64,000 nucleotides of DNA from Carboxydothermus hydrogenoformans Z-2901. Lineage in GTDB: Bacteria; Bacillota; Z-2901; Carboxydothermales; Carboxydothermaceae. The first letter of the stretch is position 1, and every line of letters begins with the position of its first letter. A program made the position numbers and the translations under genes. The DNA is taken from positions 558,001 through 622,000 of the forward strand of contig NC_007503.1 of the NCBI RefSeq assembly GCF_000012865.1, in the 5' to 3' direction. The notes under the pieces are model-generated. The model was not told the origin of the DNA, did no database searches, and saw nothing but the letters and a program-made list of their open reading frames with translations. This document shows positions 34,764-42,502 of the stretch, one piece after another.

Positions 34764-35588
34764 ATGTCTCCGGGTAAAACCTTTTTTACAATTGGTGATG
34801 CGGCAAAGCTAATTGGGGTGGTGCCAGCAACCCTTAGAAACTGGGAAAAGGCGGGATTGGTAAAACCGGGCCGACAAAATGGGAACTACCGTATTTATTC
34901 CCTTAAAGATATTGAAAGGCTCAAAAAAATTAAGTACTTAATGCGGGTTAAGGGTTTTAATATCGTTGGAGTGAAGGAATACCTGGCCGCGCAGGGGGAA
35001 GAATTGCCGGCAGAACCGGTTAAGATTGAGAAAAAGGGACCGAGGATAGCGGTCGGGCAAAAATTAAAGGCGCTTAGAGAAAAAAAGGGTCTTACCCTGG
35101 AGGAAGTTTCCCAGGGAACTGGAGTTTCGGTTTCGTATTTAAGCCGAATTGAATCGGGGCAAGTAAACGTTTCTATCGCTACCCTCCAGAAACTCGCCAC
35201 CTTTTACGAAAAAAATCTCCTGTATTTTTTTGAGGGAATGGATACCAAAGAGCAAAAATTGGTCCGGGCGGGCCTAGGTCAGGTGCTGGAAACTGACGAA
35301 GAGGGGATTAAGGTTGAGCTTTTGACTGCTTTAAATGAACCGGCTATGGAGCCGCTCCTTTACACCGTAGCTCCGGGGGCGGGAAGAAATGAAAATATTT
35401 CCCATGAAGGGGAAGAGTTTGTCTACGTTTTAAAAGGGGTTTTAGAAGTGTGGCTTGATGAAACCGAACGTTACGTGGTTGGGCCGGGGGATAGCCTTTA
35501 TTTTAAAAGTACCCAGCAACACCGTTGGCGTAATATTGGCGATGAAGAACTGGTAGCCCTCTGGATTAATACTCCGCCTACCTTCTAA
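34764..35588 (+). CDS. MerR-HTH / XRE-HTH / cupin fused transcription regulator
   Basis: 274 residues from ATG 34764 behind GGAAAGGAAGGAGA. Three domains: a MerR-type winged helix (about 5-70: FFTIGDAAKLIGVVPATLRNWEKAGLV), an XRE helix-turn-helix (about 95-155: LKALREKKGLTLEEVS and SYLSRIESGQVNVSIATLQKLA), and a C-terminal cupin (about 190-270: HEGEEFVYVLKGVLEVWLDE, GPGDSLYFKSTQQHRW) that would bind a small ligand. XRE-cupin regulators often control amine or nitrogen-compound catabolism; the extra MerR reader is unusual. It lies 58 bases before the purine/BMC operon on the same strand, so it is the likely pathway regulator, possibly sensing a purine or an intermediate. Confidence 0.85.
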   Translation: MSPGKTFFTIGDAAKLIGVVPATLRNWEKAGLVKPGRQNGNYRIYSLKDIERLKKIKYLMRVKGFNIVGVKEYLAAQGEELPAEPVKIEKKGPRIAVGQKLKALREKKGLTLEEVSQGTGVSVSYLSRIESGQVNVSIATLQKLATFYEKNLLYFFEGMDTKEQKLVRAGLGQVLETDEEGIKVELLTALNEPAMEPLLYTVAPGAGRNENISHEGEEFVYVLKGVLEVWLDETERYVVGPGDSLYFKSTQQHRWRNIGDEELVALWINTPPTF

Positions 35589-35646
35589 AAGGGTTATAAG
35601 CCCGAAAGGGCTCTAAATACCTAAAAAACTTAAAGGGGGTTTTAAA

Positions 35647-37062
35647 ATGGGTTTTGATTTGGTTTTAAAAAATGCCAAAATCCCTCAAGGCAACCGGACT
35701 GTGGACACCCACATCCTGGTGAAGGACGGTAAAATTGCCGGTTTTACCAATGACCTTACCGGGATTGAGGTTGCCGAAGTAATTGATGCTGAAAATAACC
35801 TTGTATTGCCTGGGTGCATTGACTCCCACACTCACTTTAATGATCCCGGCTTTACCCACCGGGAGAATTTTGCTACCGGTACTCAAGCTGCTGCGGCTGG
35901 TGGGGTTACAACCATCATTGATATGCCCTGCTGTAGCATACCGTCGGTAAGGAGTGTGGATAACCTTGAAGCAAAGTTAGAAGTAATCAAGGACAAAGCG
36001 TATGTAGACTATGCCATGTGGGGTGGGGCTACCGGCGAAGATGTGCGGAACAATGCCCTCTACAACATTAAAGAACAAGCCGATTATGGAGTAGTAGCTT
36101 TTAAAGTTTACATGACTCCATCAGTTCCAACTTATCCGCCGGCAAGCGATGCGGAGATGCTGGAAATTTTCCGGGAAGTAGCTAAGACCGGACTACCCGT
36201 TGGCATTCACGCGGAAAACTTGGACCTTTGCACTTATCACGTTAACAAATTAAGAAATGAAGGCCGTTTTGATGGGCCGGCCTGGGCGGAAGCACGGTTG
36301 GAACTTGCGGAAAAAGTTGCTATTCAAATGGCCATTAGTTTTGCGGAAGAAACCGGTGCCCGGTTACATATCGTCCACATGAGCACCGGCATCGGTGGTG
36401 TGCTTGTAGGAGAAGCTAAGAAACGGGGTCTTGATGTAACCGCCGAAACTTGTCCCCACTACCTGGTCTTAAATGCCTATGAATCAATGACCAAATGGCG
36501 TCAATTTGCCAAGATTGCACCGCCTTTAAGAACTACCAGAGACAATGAAATGCTCTGGGAACAATTAGCTGATGGGCGGGTAGACTTTATTGCTACTGAC
36601 CATGCACCTTATGAAATTGCTACCGAAAAAGAAGCTGAAGGCATGGACATCTGGACGGCGTTCCCGGGGATTCCGGGGGTAGAAACCATGGTACCGATTA
36701 TTATCAGCGAAGGTTATAATAAAGGACGTCTTTCCTTATCCCGGTTAGTTGATGTTCTTTCCCGGAACGCAGCAATTCATTACGGTCTGTATCCGAAGAA
36801 AGGTGCCCTGGAAATTGGCTCCGATGCAGACTTTACCGTAATTGACCTTGACTATGAATGGACCATTGATAAAGATAAGATGTACACCATGGCCAAGTAC
36901 ACGCCGTTTCATGGTATGAAGCTTAAAGGCAAACCTGTTAAGACCATCGTTCGCGGTAAACTCGTTTATGACGATAAGAACGGTATTGTTGGTAAGCCAG
37001 GATACGGTCAATTCGTAAAGCGGCAAACGATTTCTAAATTAGAACGCTGGATTAAGTTTTAA
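35647..37062 (+). CDS. Cyclic amidohydrolase (allantoinase/hydantoinase type), candidate xanthine amidohydrolase
   Basis: 471 residues, ATG behind AAAGGGGG. Amidohydrolase-superfamily TIM barrel with the full binuclear metal set: DSHTHF, the carboxylated Lys in VVAFKVYM, His in GIHAEN, His in HIVHMS, and Asp in ATDHAPY. Family members open cyclic amide rings (allantoin, hydantoin, dihydropyrimidine). As first gene of the microcompartment operon, next to an amidase and a decarboxylase, it is the best candidate for opening the pyrimidine ring of xanthine to 4-ureido-5-imidazolecarboxylate; this is inferred from context. Allantoin as the substrate is the alternative, but no urate oxidase is present. 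Confidence 0.85.
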   Translation: MGFDLVLKNAKIPQGNRTVDTHILVKDGKIAGFTNDLTGIEVAEVIDAENNLVLPGCIDSHTHFNDPGFTHRENFATGTQAAAAGGVTTIIDMPCCSIPSVRSVDNLEAKLEVIKDKAYVDYAMWGGATGEDVRNNALYNIKEQADYGVVAFKVYMTPSVPTYPPASDAEMLEIFREVAKTGLPVGIHAENLDLCTYHVNKLRNEGRFDGPAWAEARLELAEKVAIQMAISFAEETGARLHIVHMSTGIGGVLVGEAKKRGLDVTAETCPHYLVLNAYESMTKWRQFAKIAPPLRTTRDNEMLWEQLADGRVDFIATDHAPYEIATEKEAEGMDIWTAFPGIPGVETMVPIIISEGYNKGRLSLSRLVDVLSRNAAIHYGLYPKKGALEIGSDADFTVIDLDYEWTIDKDKMYTMAKYTPFHGMKLKGKPVKTIVRGKLVYDDKNGIVGKPGYGQFVKRQTISKLERWIKF

Positions 37063-37113
37063 CCTGTAAAAAGGTTAAAAATATCATTACGAATTATCAA
37101 AGGAGGAGAAAAT

Positions 37114-37689
37114 ATGAAAGGTGACAGACACTGTATAGTTATCATTGACATGTTAAACGACTTCATTGGACCCAATGCTCCTTTAAGATGCCCCGATGGG
37201 GAAAAAATCGTTCCCAACTTGCAAAAGCTTGTAGAATTTGCCCACGAAAACGGTATTAACGTTGTTTTTGTGCAGGAAGCACACCGGAAAAACGATGCTG
37301 ACTTTAGAGTACGTCCGGTTCATGCTGTTAAAGGTACGTGGGGTTCTGACTTTATTCCGGAACTTCGTCCCGATGAAGAAAAAGGTGATTACATTGTGCA
37401 AAAGCGCCGTCACAGTGCTTTTGCTTACACTGACTTAGACCTCTACCTCAGAGAAGAAAAAATCGACACCGTAGTAGTTACCGGTGTATGGACCAACGTT
37501 TGCGTAAGAAGCACCGCTTCCGATGCTCTTTATCATGCTTACAACGTAATTGCCATATCCGACTGTTGCGCTTCTGCTAACGAAGAAATGCATCAAGCAG
37601 GCTTGAGAGACATGGCGTTGTTTGCCGAAGTTATGACTTTAGAAGAATACATGAAAGAATGGCCCAATCGGGAAGGTGCCAAGAAGTAA
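37114..37689 (+). CDS. Isochorismatase-family cysteine amidohydrolase
   Basis: 191 residues, ATG behind AAAGGAGGAG. Catalytic triad of the nicotinamidase/N-carbamoylsarcosine amidase/RutB group: Asp in IIDMLNDF, Lys in VQKRRHSAF and Cys in VTGVWTNVCVRSTA. RutB-type members cut a terminal ureido group to ammonia, CO2 and an amine. In this operon that chemistry fits 4-ureido-5-imidazolecarboxylate to 4-amino-5-imidazolecarboxylate (inference). The family is certain, the substrate is not. A hairpin lies between it and ubiX. Confidence 0.85.
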   Translation: MKGDRHCIVIIDMLNDFIGPNAPLRCPDGEKIVPNLQKLVEFAHENGINVVFVQEAHRKNDADFRVRPVHAVKGTWGSDFIPELRPDEEKGDYIVQKRRHSAFAYTDLDLYLREEKIDTVVVTGVWTNVCVRSTASDALYHAYNVIAISDCCASANEEMHQAGLRDMALFAEVMTLEEYMKEWPNREGAKK

Positions 37690-37700
37690 CTGTCTTTTAA

Positions 37701-37727
37701 GGGAAAGGTCTAAATTGGGCCTTTCCC
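37701..37727 (+). terminator. Intercistronic hairpin after the amidase gene
   Basis: 10-bp stem (37701-37710 with 37718-37727, one T-G), 7-nt loop, weak T tract (GTCTTTAC). Likely an attenuator or RNA-stability element within the operon rather than a full stop. Confidence 0.5.
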
Positions 37728-37756
37728 GTCTTTACATTCTAAGGAGGCTTTTTTAA

Positions 37757-38308
37757 ATGCGCATTGTAGTAGGGGTAACCGGGGCAAGTGGGGCCATTTA
37801 CGGCTATACGCTAATCCAGGTACTGGCCCAGATGGGGATTGAAGTTCATGCGGTTTATACCGAAATGGGTGAGAAAGTTTTAAATCACGAATGCGGTGTT
37901 GATTTGGCGGAAGTCGCTAAATATGCCCGGCTGTACCATAATTCCGACCTGTTTGCCCCGATTGCCAGCGGGTCGTTTAAAACCCAGGGGATGGTGGTGG
38001 TTCCCTGCTCCATGCATACCCTGGGAGCGATGGCCAACGGTACGGGAGAGGATTTATTAACCAGGGCCGCGGATGTTACTTTAAAGGAAGGTCGGAGGTT
38101 AGTAGTTGTACCGCGGGAAACTCCGGTGACCGTTATACATCTGGAAAATATGCTCCGCTTGTCCAGGGTGGGGGCAGTAATTTTACCTGCTTCTCCGGCG
38201 TTTTACTTTGGTCCCCAGACCTTAAGCGATTTGGTGGCTTTCATAATAGGGAAAATTTTAGATGCCCTTGCAATTGAACACAATTTGTTTAAACGCTGGG
38301 GGGAGTAG
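37757..38308 (+). CDS. ubiX: UbiX-type flavin prenyltransferase
   Basis: 183 residues, ATG behind AAGGAGG. Makes prenylated FMN for UbiD decarboxylases. Family motifs: VGVTGASGAIYGYTLIQ (FMN loop), VVPCSMHTLGAMANG, and the C-terminal RRLVVVPRETPVTVIHLENMLRL. It sits directly before a ubiD gene. Ubiquinone is not expected in this organism, so the pair more likely supports a catabolic aromatic or heteroaromatic decarboxylation. Confidence 0.93.
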   Translation: MRIVVGVTGASGAIYGYTLIQVLAQMGIEVHAVYTEMGEKVLNHECGVDLAEVAKYARLYHNSDLFAPIASGSFKTQGMVVVPCSMHTLGAMANGTGEDLLTRAADVTLKEGRRLVVVPRETPVTVIHLENMLRLSRVGAVILPASPAFYFGPQTLSDLVAFIIGKILDALAIEHNLFKRWGE

Positions 38309-38329
38309 TACGAGAGGAGGTTTTAACTT

Positions 38330-39682
38330 TTGGCAGCATCGCTGAGGAGTTTTTTAGAGCAATTAAAACGGCAAAACTCATTATATTTAGTGAAAAAACC
38401 GGTAAACCCCAGATTTGAACTGGGAGCACTCCTGAAAAAAACCAAGGGAACTGTTCCCATGTTTTTTCAAAACATTGAAGGCTACGATGTACCGGCGGTA
38501 GGTGGCATTGTTGGTACCAGGGAAAATTTTGCTCAAGCTTTAAGGATAAACAAATCCGAGTTGTTAGCCAAAATAACCGAAGCAATCACTAATCCTGGTG
38601 AAACCCGGTTACTGCCGTCCGGTCCGGTACAGGAAAATGTCTTGACCAAAGGTTTTGATATCGGAAAAATGTTTCCAATTCCTACTTTTCACGAAAAAGA
38701 TTCCGGAGCGTTTATAACAGCGGGTATCGTTGTAGCCAAAGATCCCATTTACGGACGGCGTTTTACCTCTATTCGCCGGATGCAGTTAAACGGACCCAAC
38801 AACTTGAGCATTTTAATTGAATCGCCGGGGTTAATTGAACAATACTATGAATTTGAAAGACGTGGCCAGGCCATGGAAGTGGCCATAGTTTTGGGTGTTC
38901 ACCCGGCCATAACTTTATCCAGCCAACTTCCGACCCAAACCTTTGGTTTAGATAAGTACAATGTGGCCAGCCGGCTCATAGGCGAGCCGCTTCCGGTGGT
39001 AAAATGCAAAACAATTGATTTAGAAGTTCCGGCCGATGCGGAAATAGTGCTGGAAGGACGGATGTTACCGTATGTTCGTCATCCCGAAGGACCCTTTGGC
39101 GAATTAATGGGCTACTACGGACCGCAAACAATGCAGCCGGTGGTGGAGGTCACCGCGGTAACCTTCAGAAACAACCCGATTTTCCAAGTTATCTTCCCTT
39201 CTAGCTACGAACATAAATTACCAAATGCTTTGATGCGGGAAGTAGTCTTATTTAACCACGTTCGCCATGTGGTTCCAACGGTTCAAGATGTTCACCTAAC
39301 CATGGCCGGCGGTGGACGCTGCCATGCGATTATTTCCATTAAAAAGACGGCCGAAGGGCAAGGAAAGCAGGCAATTTTTGCAGCTCTGGCCAGCAATAAG
39401 GATGTTAAACACGTAGTGGTGGTTAATGACGATGTAGATATCTTTGATCCGGAAGATGTAGAATGGGCCATTGCCACCAGGGTGCAAGCGGATCAGGATA
39501 TAATAATTATCCCCGGGGCGCAGGGGACGCCACTGGAGCCATCCCACAATTTAAGAGGGGTATCGGCCAAAATGGGAATTGATGCGACCTATCCCCTGGC
39601 GGAAGAAGAACGATTTGCCCGGACTCAGATTCCGGGATATGACCAAATCCGGTTGGAAGATTACTTAACCCTGGACTGGTAG
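38330..39682 (+). CDS. ubiD: UbiD-family decarboxylase
   Basis: 450 residues, TTG start 10 bases after GAGGAGG. A prenyl-FMN-dependent enzyme; the catalytic region includes RRMQLNGPNN, RHPEGPFGELMGYYG (acid residues of the E-R-E set) and VFPSSYEHKLPN-like blocks. UbiD proteins decarboxylate aromatic, pyrrole and indole carboxylic acids. Placed between the amidase and shell genes, it is the natural candidate for 4-amino-5-imidazolecarboxylate decarboxylase, giving 4-aminoimidazole. That step is known in purinolytic clostridia; assigning it to this protein is my inference. Confidence 0.88.
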   Translation: MAASLRSFLEQLKRQNSLYLVKKPVNPRFELGALLKKTKGTVPMFFQNIEGYDVPAVGGIVGTRENFAQALRINKSELLAKITEAITNPGETRLLPSGPVQENVLTKGFDIGKMFPIPTFHEKDSGAFITAGIVVAKDPIYGRRFTSIRRMQLNGPNNLSILIESPGLIEQYYEFERRGQAMEVAIVLGVHPAITLSSQLPTQTFGLDKYNVASRLIGEPLPVVKCKTIDLEVPADAEIVLEGRMLPYVRHPEGPFGELMGYYGPQTMQPVVEVTAVTFRNNPIFQVIFPSSYEHKLPNALMREVVLFNHVRHVVPTVQDVHLTMAGGGRCHAIISIKKTAEGQGKQAIFAALASNKDVKHVVVVNDDVDIFDPEDVEWAIATRVQADQDIIIIPGAQGTPLEPSHNLRGVSAKMGIDATYPLAEEERFARTQIPGYDQIRLEDYLTLDW

Positions 39683-39695
39683 GAGGTAATGTTTA

Positions 39696-39968
39696 ATGGG
39701 TAATGCAATTGGCTTTGTTGAAACCCGGGGGCTTACAGCAGCAATTGAAGCAGCGGATGCGATGGTGAAAGCGGCCAATGTTCGAATTATTGAATACCGG
39801 GTGGTTGGCTCAGGCCTGGTGAATATTACAGTGCAAGGAGATGTAGCGGCGGTAAAAGCGGCGGTGGATGCCGGTGTGGCAGCGGCGCAAAAAGTGGGAG
39901 AAATAGTATCCTTTAACGTTATCCCCAGACCCCATGAAGAAATGCTGAAGGTTATACCCGTGATATAA
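39696..39968 (+). CDS. BMC-H shell protein 1 (hexamer)
   Basis: 90 residues, one Pfam BMC fold: [26 protein letters not shown], then the pore-side loop and [22 protein letters not shown], ending IPRPHEE. It forms hexagonal tiles of a microcompartment facet. 13 bases after ubiD and 14 before the BMC-T gene, so it is translated with both. Length and sequence are canonical. Confidence 0.95.
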   Translation: MGNAIGFVETRGLTAAIEAADAMVKAANVRIIEYRVVGSGLVNITVQGDVAAVKAAVDAGVAAAQKVGEIVSFNVIPRPHEEMLKVIPVI

Positions 39969-39982
39969 AGGGGTGAAAAAGT

Positions 39983-40957
39983 TTGGAAAACCTTGTAGAT
40001 AAAATTGTGTCTGAGGTTTTAAATCGGCAGAGCCGAGAAATTACTACGATTGTTAGCCAACCTAATATAAGCCGTCCCAATTATCAGCGGGAAAAAGGAA
40101 AGGAACGGCTTTTAGGAATTAAAGCAACGGAAAGTAGCAATAAAGCAGGTCAATCCTTTGTTCCTCAGTTAAATCCCAGCGGAACCCTTTTTACCATTTC
40201 CATGAAACCACCGGCGAAAATTAATACTGGATACACGCCCGTGGACGAGCAAAAAGAAGTTAAAGCTGAAGTTAGGAATTCGGAAATTACGGAGAAAAGT
40301 TTTGGGCAAGCAAAATTTATCGGGGTTTCGGCGGGAAACACCGTTGGTTACGTAATTCCCAATCTTGAACCGGGGCTTAGCCAATACCTCCAGGCTAACA
40401 GAAGCTTAAGAGCTATTGGGGTAATTAGCTCCCGGGTTGGGGCTGCGGCGCAAATCATGGCAGCCGATGAAGCGGTCAAGAAGACCAATTCCGAATTAAT
40501 TCGGTTAGAGCTTGCCCGTGATGAATTAGGTGGTCCGGGACATGGAGTATTTGCCCTTTTTGGGGCAGAAGATGTGGCAGATGTTATCCGGGCAGTGGAA
40601 ATTGCCCTCAAGGCCACGGAAGAGTACTACCAGAACATAAAAAATACGCCGGCAGGAAAAATTGAAACCCATTACACGGCTCGCGCAGCGGCAGCATTAA
40701 ACAAGGCTTTTGGGGCGCCGTTAAATCAGGCCTTTGGCATTATTATAGGGGCTCCGGCAGGGGTAGGATTATTGATGAGTGATACCGCCTTAAAAACTGC
40801 CCATGTGACCATGGTATCGTTCTGGGGGCCCTCGGTAGTTCAGGCTTTTGCCAACGAGGTATGGTTTACAGTAACCGGCGATTCAGCAGCGGTTAAAAAT
40901 GCCTTAGAAGCAGCTCGGGAAGTTGGATTGCAGGTTTTGGCGGAATTTAGGGCTTAA
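39983..40957 (+). CDS. BMC-T shell protein, PduB-like with long N-terminal extension
   Basis: 324 residues, TTG start behind AAAGGGGTGA. Residues about 108-324 form two fused BMC domains of the PduB/EutL type (IGVISSRVGAAAQIMAADEAVKKTNSE; IETHYTARAAAALNKAFGAP; LMSDTALKTAHV), a pseudohexameric trimer with a possible gated pore. The first 107 residues are extra: a short amphipathic helix (MENLVDKIVSEVLNRQ), very like the PduB N-terminus that links shell to cargo, then a Ser/Pro/Lys-rich linker. PduB's own extension is only about 40 residues, so this one is unusually long. Confidence 0.93.
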   Translation: MENLVDKIVSEVLNRQSREITTIVSQPNISRPNYQREKGKERLLGIKATESSNKAGQSFVPQLNPSGTLFTISMKPPAKINTGYTPVDEQKEVKAEVRNSEITEKSFGQAKFIGVSAGNTVGYVIPNLEPGLSQYLQANRSLRAIGVISSRVGAAAQIMAADEAVKKTNSELIRLELARDELGGPGHGVFALFGAEDVADVIRAVEIALKATEEYYQNIKNTPAGKIETHYTARAAAALNKAFGAPLNQAFGIIIGAPAGVGLLMSDTALKTAHVTMVSFWGPSVVQAFANEVWFTVTGDSAAVKNALEAAREVGLQVLAEFRA

Positions 40958-40971
40958 AGGAGGTTTATTCG

Positions 40972-41325
40972 ATGAATAAAGCCCTTGGTCTAATTGAAGC
41001 AATTGGTTACTCTACCGCTATGACGGCTTTAGATGCTGCTGTAAAAGCTGCCAACGTTACCTTTTTGGGCTTTGAACGGGTTATAGGGGCTGGAAAAAAA
41101 ATTTCCGTTACCATAAAGCTTGAAGGGGAGGTTGCGGCGGTAAAAGCTGCGGTTGATGCAGGTGTTGCGGCGGCTCAAAGAGTGGGCGAAGTTTTAACTT
41201 CGCATGTAATTCCTCGACCCCATCAGGAGTTAGATAAAATCATTTTTAGCAGTGAAACCCAAGAATCGTTGTTAAAGCCTAAAAATCCTGCGGAAAAAAA
41301 TAAGGATAATAAAAAATCTAAGTAA
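40972..41325 (+). CDS. BMC-H shell protein 2 with basic C-terminal tail
   Basis: 117 residues, ATG behind AAAGGAGG. Canonical BMC domain over about 90 residues ([54 protein letters not shown]), then a tail of about 25 residues rich in Lys, Asn and Glu (ending KNKDNKKSK). The loop VIGAGKKISVTIKLE is longer and more basic than in the other two BMC-H proteins, so this tile probably has a different pore or binding role. Confidence 0.93.
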   Translation: MNKALGLIEAIGYSTAMTALDAAVKAANVTFLGFERVIGAGKKISVTIKLEGEVAAVKAAVDAGVAAAQRVGEVLTSHVIPRPHQELDKIIFSSETQESLLKPKNPAEKNKDNKKSK

Positions 41326-41349
41326 AAATTTTAAGGAGGTAATTTAATC

Positions 41350-41634
41350 ATGGGTGAAGCTTTAGGTTTAATTGAAACTAAAGGTTTAGTGGCGGCGATT
41401 GAAGCGGCGGACGCGATGGTCAAGGCTGCCAATGTTACTATTGTTGGCTATGAAAAAATTGGCTTTGGTCTTGTCACCATTATGGTGCGGGGCGATGTAG
41501 GTGCGGTCAAAGCTGCTACCGATGCCGGGGCTGCTGCTGCCCAGAAGGTTGGCGAGCTGGTAGCGGTACACGTCATTCCGCGGCCACACACTGAAGTTGA
41601 AACGCAAATTTTAGCCAAAATTCAAGGGAAATAG
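41350..41634 (+). CDS. BMC-H shell protein 3 (hexamer)
   Basis: 94 residues, ATG behind TTAAGGAGG. Canonical BMC domain ([55 protein letters not shown]). Closest to the first BMC-H of this cluster, so the two probably arose by duplication. Its stop codon lies inside a hairpin that precedes the eutJ-like gene. Confidence 0.95.
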   Translation: MGEALGLIETKGLVAAIEAADAMVKAANVTIVGYEKIGFGLVTIMVRGDVGAVKAATDAGAAAAQKVGELVAVHVIPRPHTEVETQILAKIQGK

Positions 41635-41657
41635 TCCGGGAGTGATCCCGGTACTAT
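41631..41657 (+). other. Hairpin between shell gene and eutJ-like gene
   Basis: ATAGT-CCGGGA, GTGA loop, TCCCGG-T-ACTAT: an 11-bp stem with one bulge and a GNRA-type loop. No T tract follows, so it may set RNA stability or relative output rather than stop transcription. Confidence 0.5.
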
Positions 41658-41682
41658 CCCCTGCCTTGTTAGGAGGGGTTAG

Positions 41683-42492
41683 GTGGAGCTCGAACAAAAA
41701 CTTAACTTGTTAAATGATTTAATTGTCAGAGAAATAGTAAATCCGCTGCCACCACCCTATAAAGTTGGCGTTGACCTCGGAACTGCAGATATCGTTTTGG
41801 TGGTCACCGACCAGGAAGGAATACCTGTTGCTGGAGCATTAAAGTGGGCCAGTGTGGTTAAAGATGGCTTGGTGGTCGATTACATCGGAGCAATTCAGAT
41901 TGTGCGGGAACTAAAAGCCAAAGTGGAAAGGCTTTTAGGGAGTGAACTTTTTCAAGCAGCCACGGCCATTCCTCCGGGAACTGTAGGTCGGAATGCTGAA
42001 GCTTGTGGTCATGTAGTTGCCGGGGCCGGATTGGAGCTGGTAACACTGGTGGATGAGCCGGTAGCTGCCGCACGGGCCCTTGGGATAAATGATGGTATTG
42101 TAGTAGACATAGGTGGCGGTACCACCGGTATTGCGGTAATTGAAAAAGGGAAAATTACCGCAACCTTTGATGAACCAACAGGAGGAACTCATCTTTCCCT
42201 GGTCTTAGCAGGAAGTTACAAGATTCCTTTTGAGGAAGCAGAAACCATCAAAAAAGATTTTAGCCGTCATCGGGAAATTATGCCGGTAGTCCGTCCAGTT
42301 ATTGAAAAAATGGCGCTTATAGTTAAAGAGGTAATTAAAAATTACGATCAAACTTTACCGGTTTATGTGGTGGGTGGTACTGCTTACCTAACTGGTTTTA
42401 GCGAAGAGTTTTCCAGATTTCTTGGAAAAGAGGTACAGGTACCTATCCATCCGCTGTTGGTAACCCCTTTAGGGATTGCGCTTTTTGGATAG
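41683..42492 (+). CDS. eutJ: EutJ-like ATPase (actin/Hsp70 fold chaperone)
   Basis: 269 residues, GTG start behind AGGAGGGG. Actin-like nucleotide-binding fold: GVDLGTADIVLVV (phosphate 1), VDIGGGTTGIAVI (phosphate 2) and VVGGTAYLTGF (adenosine). Matches EutJ, a putative chaperone or reactivase of ethanolamine microcompartments. No B12-dependent diol or ammonia lyase is present here, so in this cluster it more likely helps cargo folding or shell assembly; function remains unproven in the family. Confidence 0.85.
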   Translation: MELEQKLNLLNDLIVREIVNPLPPPYKVGVDLGTADIVLVVTDQEGIPVAGALKWASVVKDGLVVDYIGAIQIVRELKAKVERLLGSELFQAATAIPPGTVGRNAEACGHVVAGAGLELVTLVDEPVAAARALGINDGIVVDIGGGTTGIAVIEKGKITATFDEPTGGTHLSLVLAGSYKIPFEEAETIKKDFSRHREIMPVVRPVIEKMALIVKEVIKNYDQTLPVYVVGGTAYLTGFSEEFSRFLGKEVQVPIHPLLVTPLGIALFG

Positions 42493-42502
42493 GGGTGAAA
42501 AA

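Noticed and set aside
35599-35612. Terminator between the regulator and the amidohydrolase gene
   Set aside because: The AGCCC-GAAA-GGGCT hairpin is short and has no T tract; more likely a minor RNA structure.
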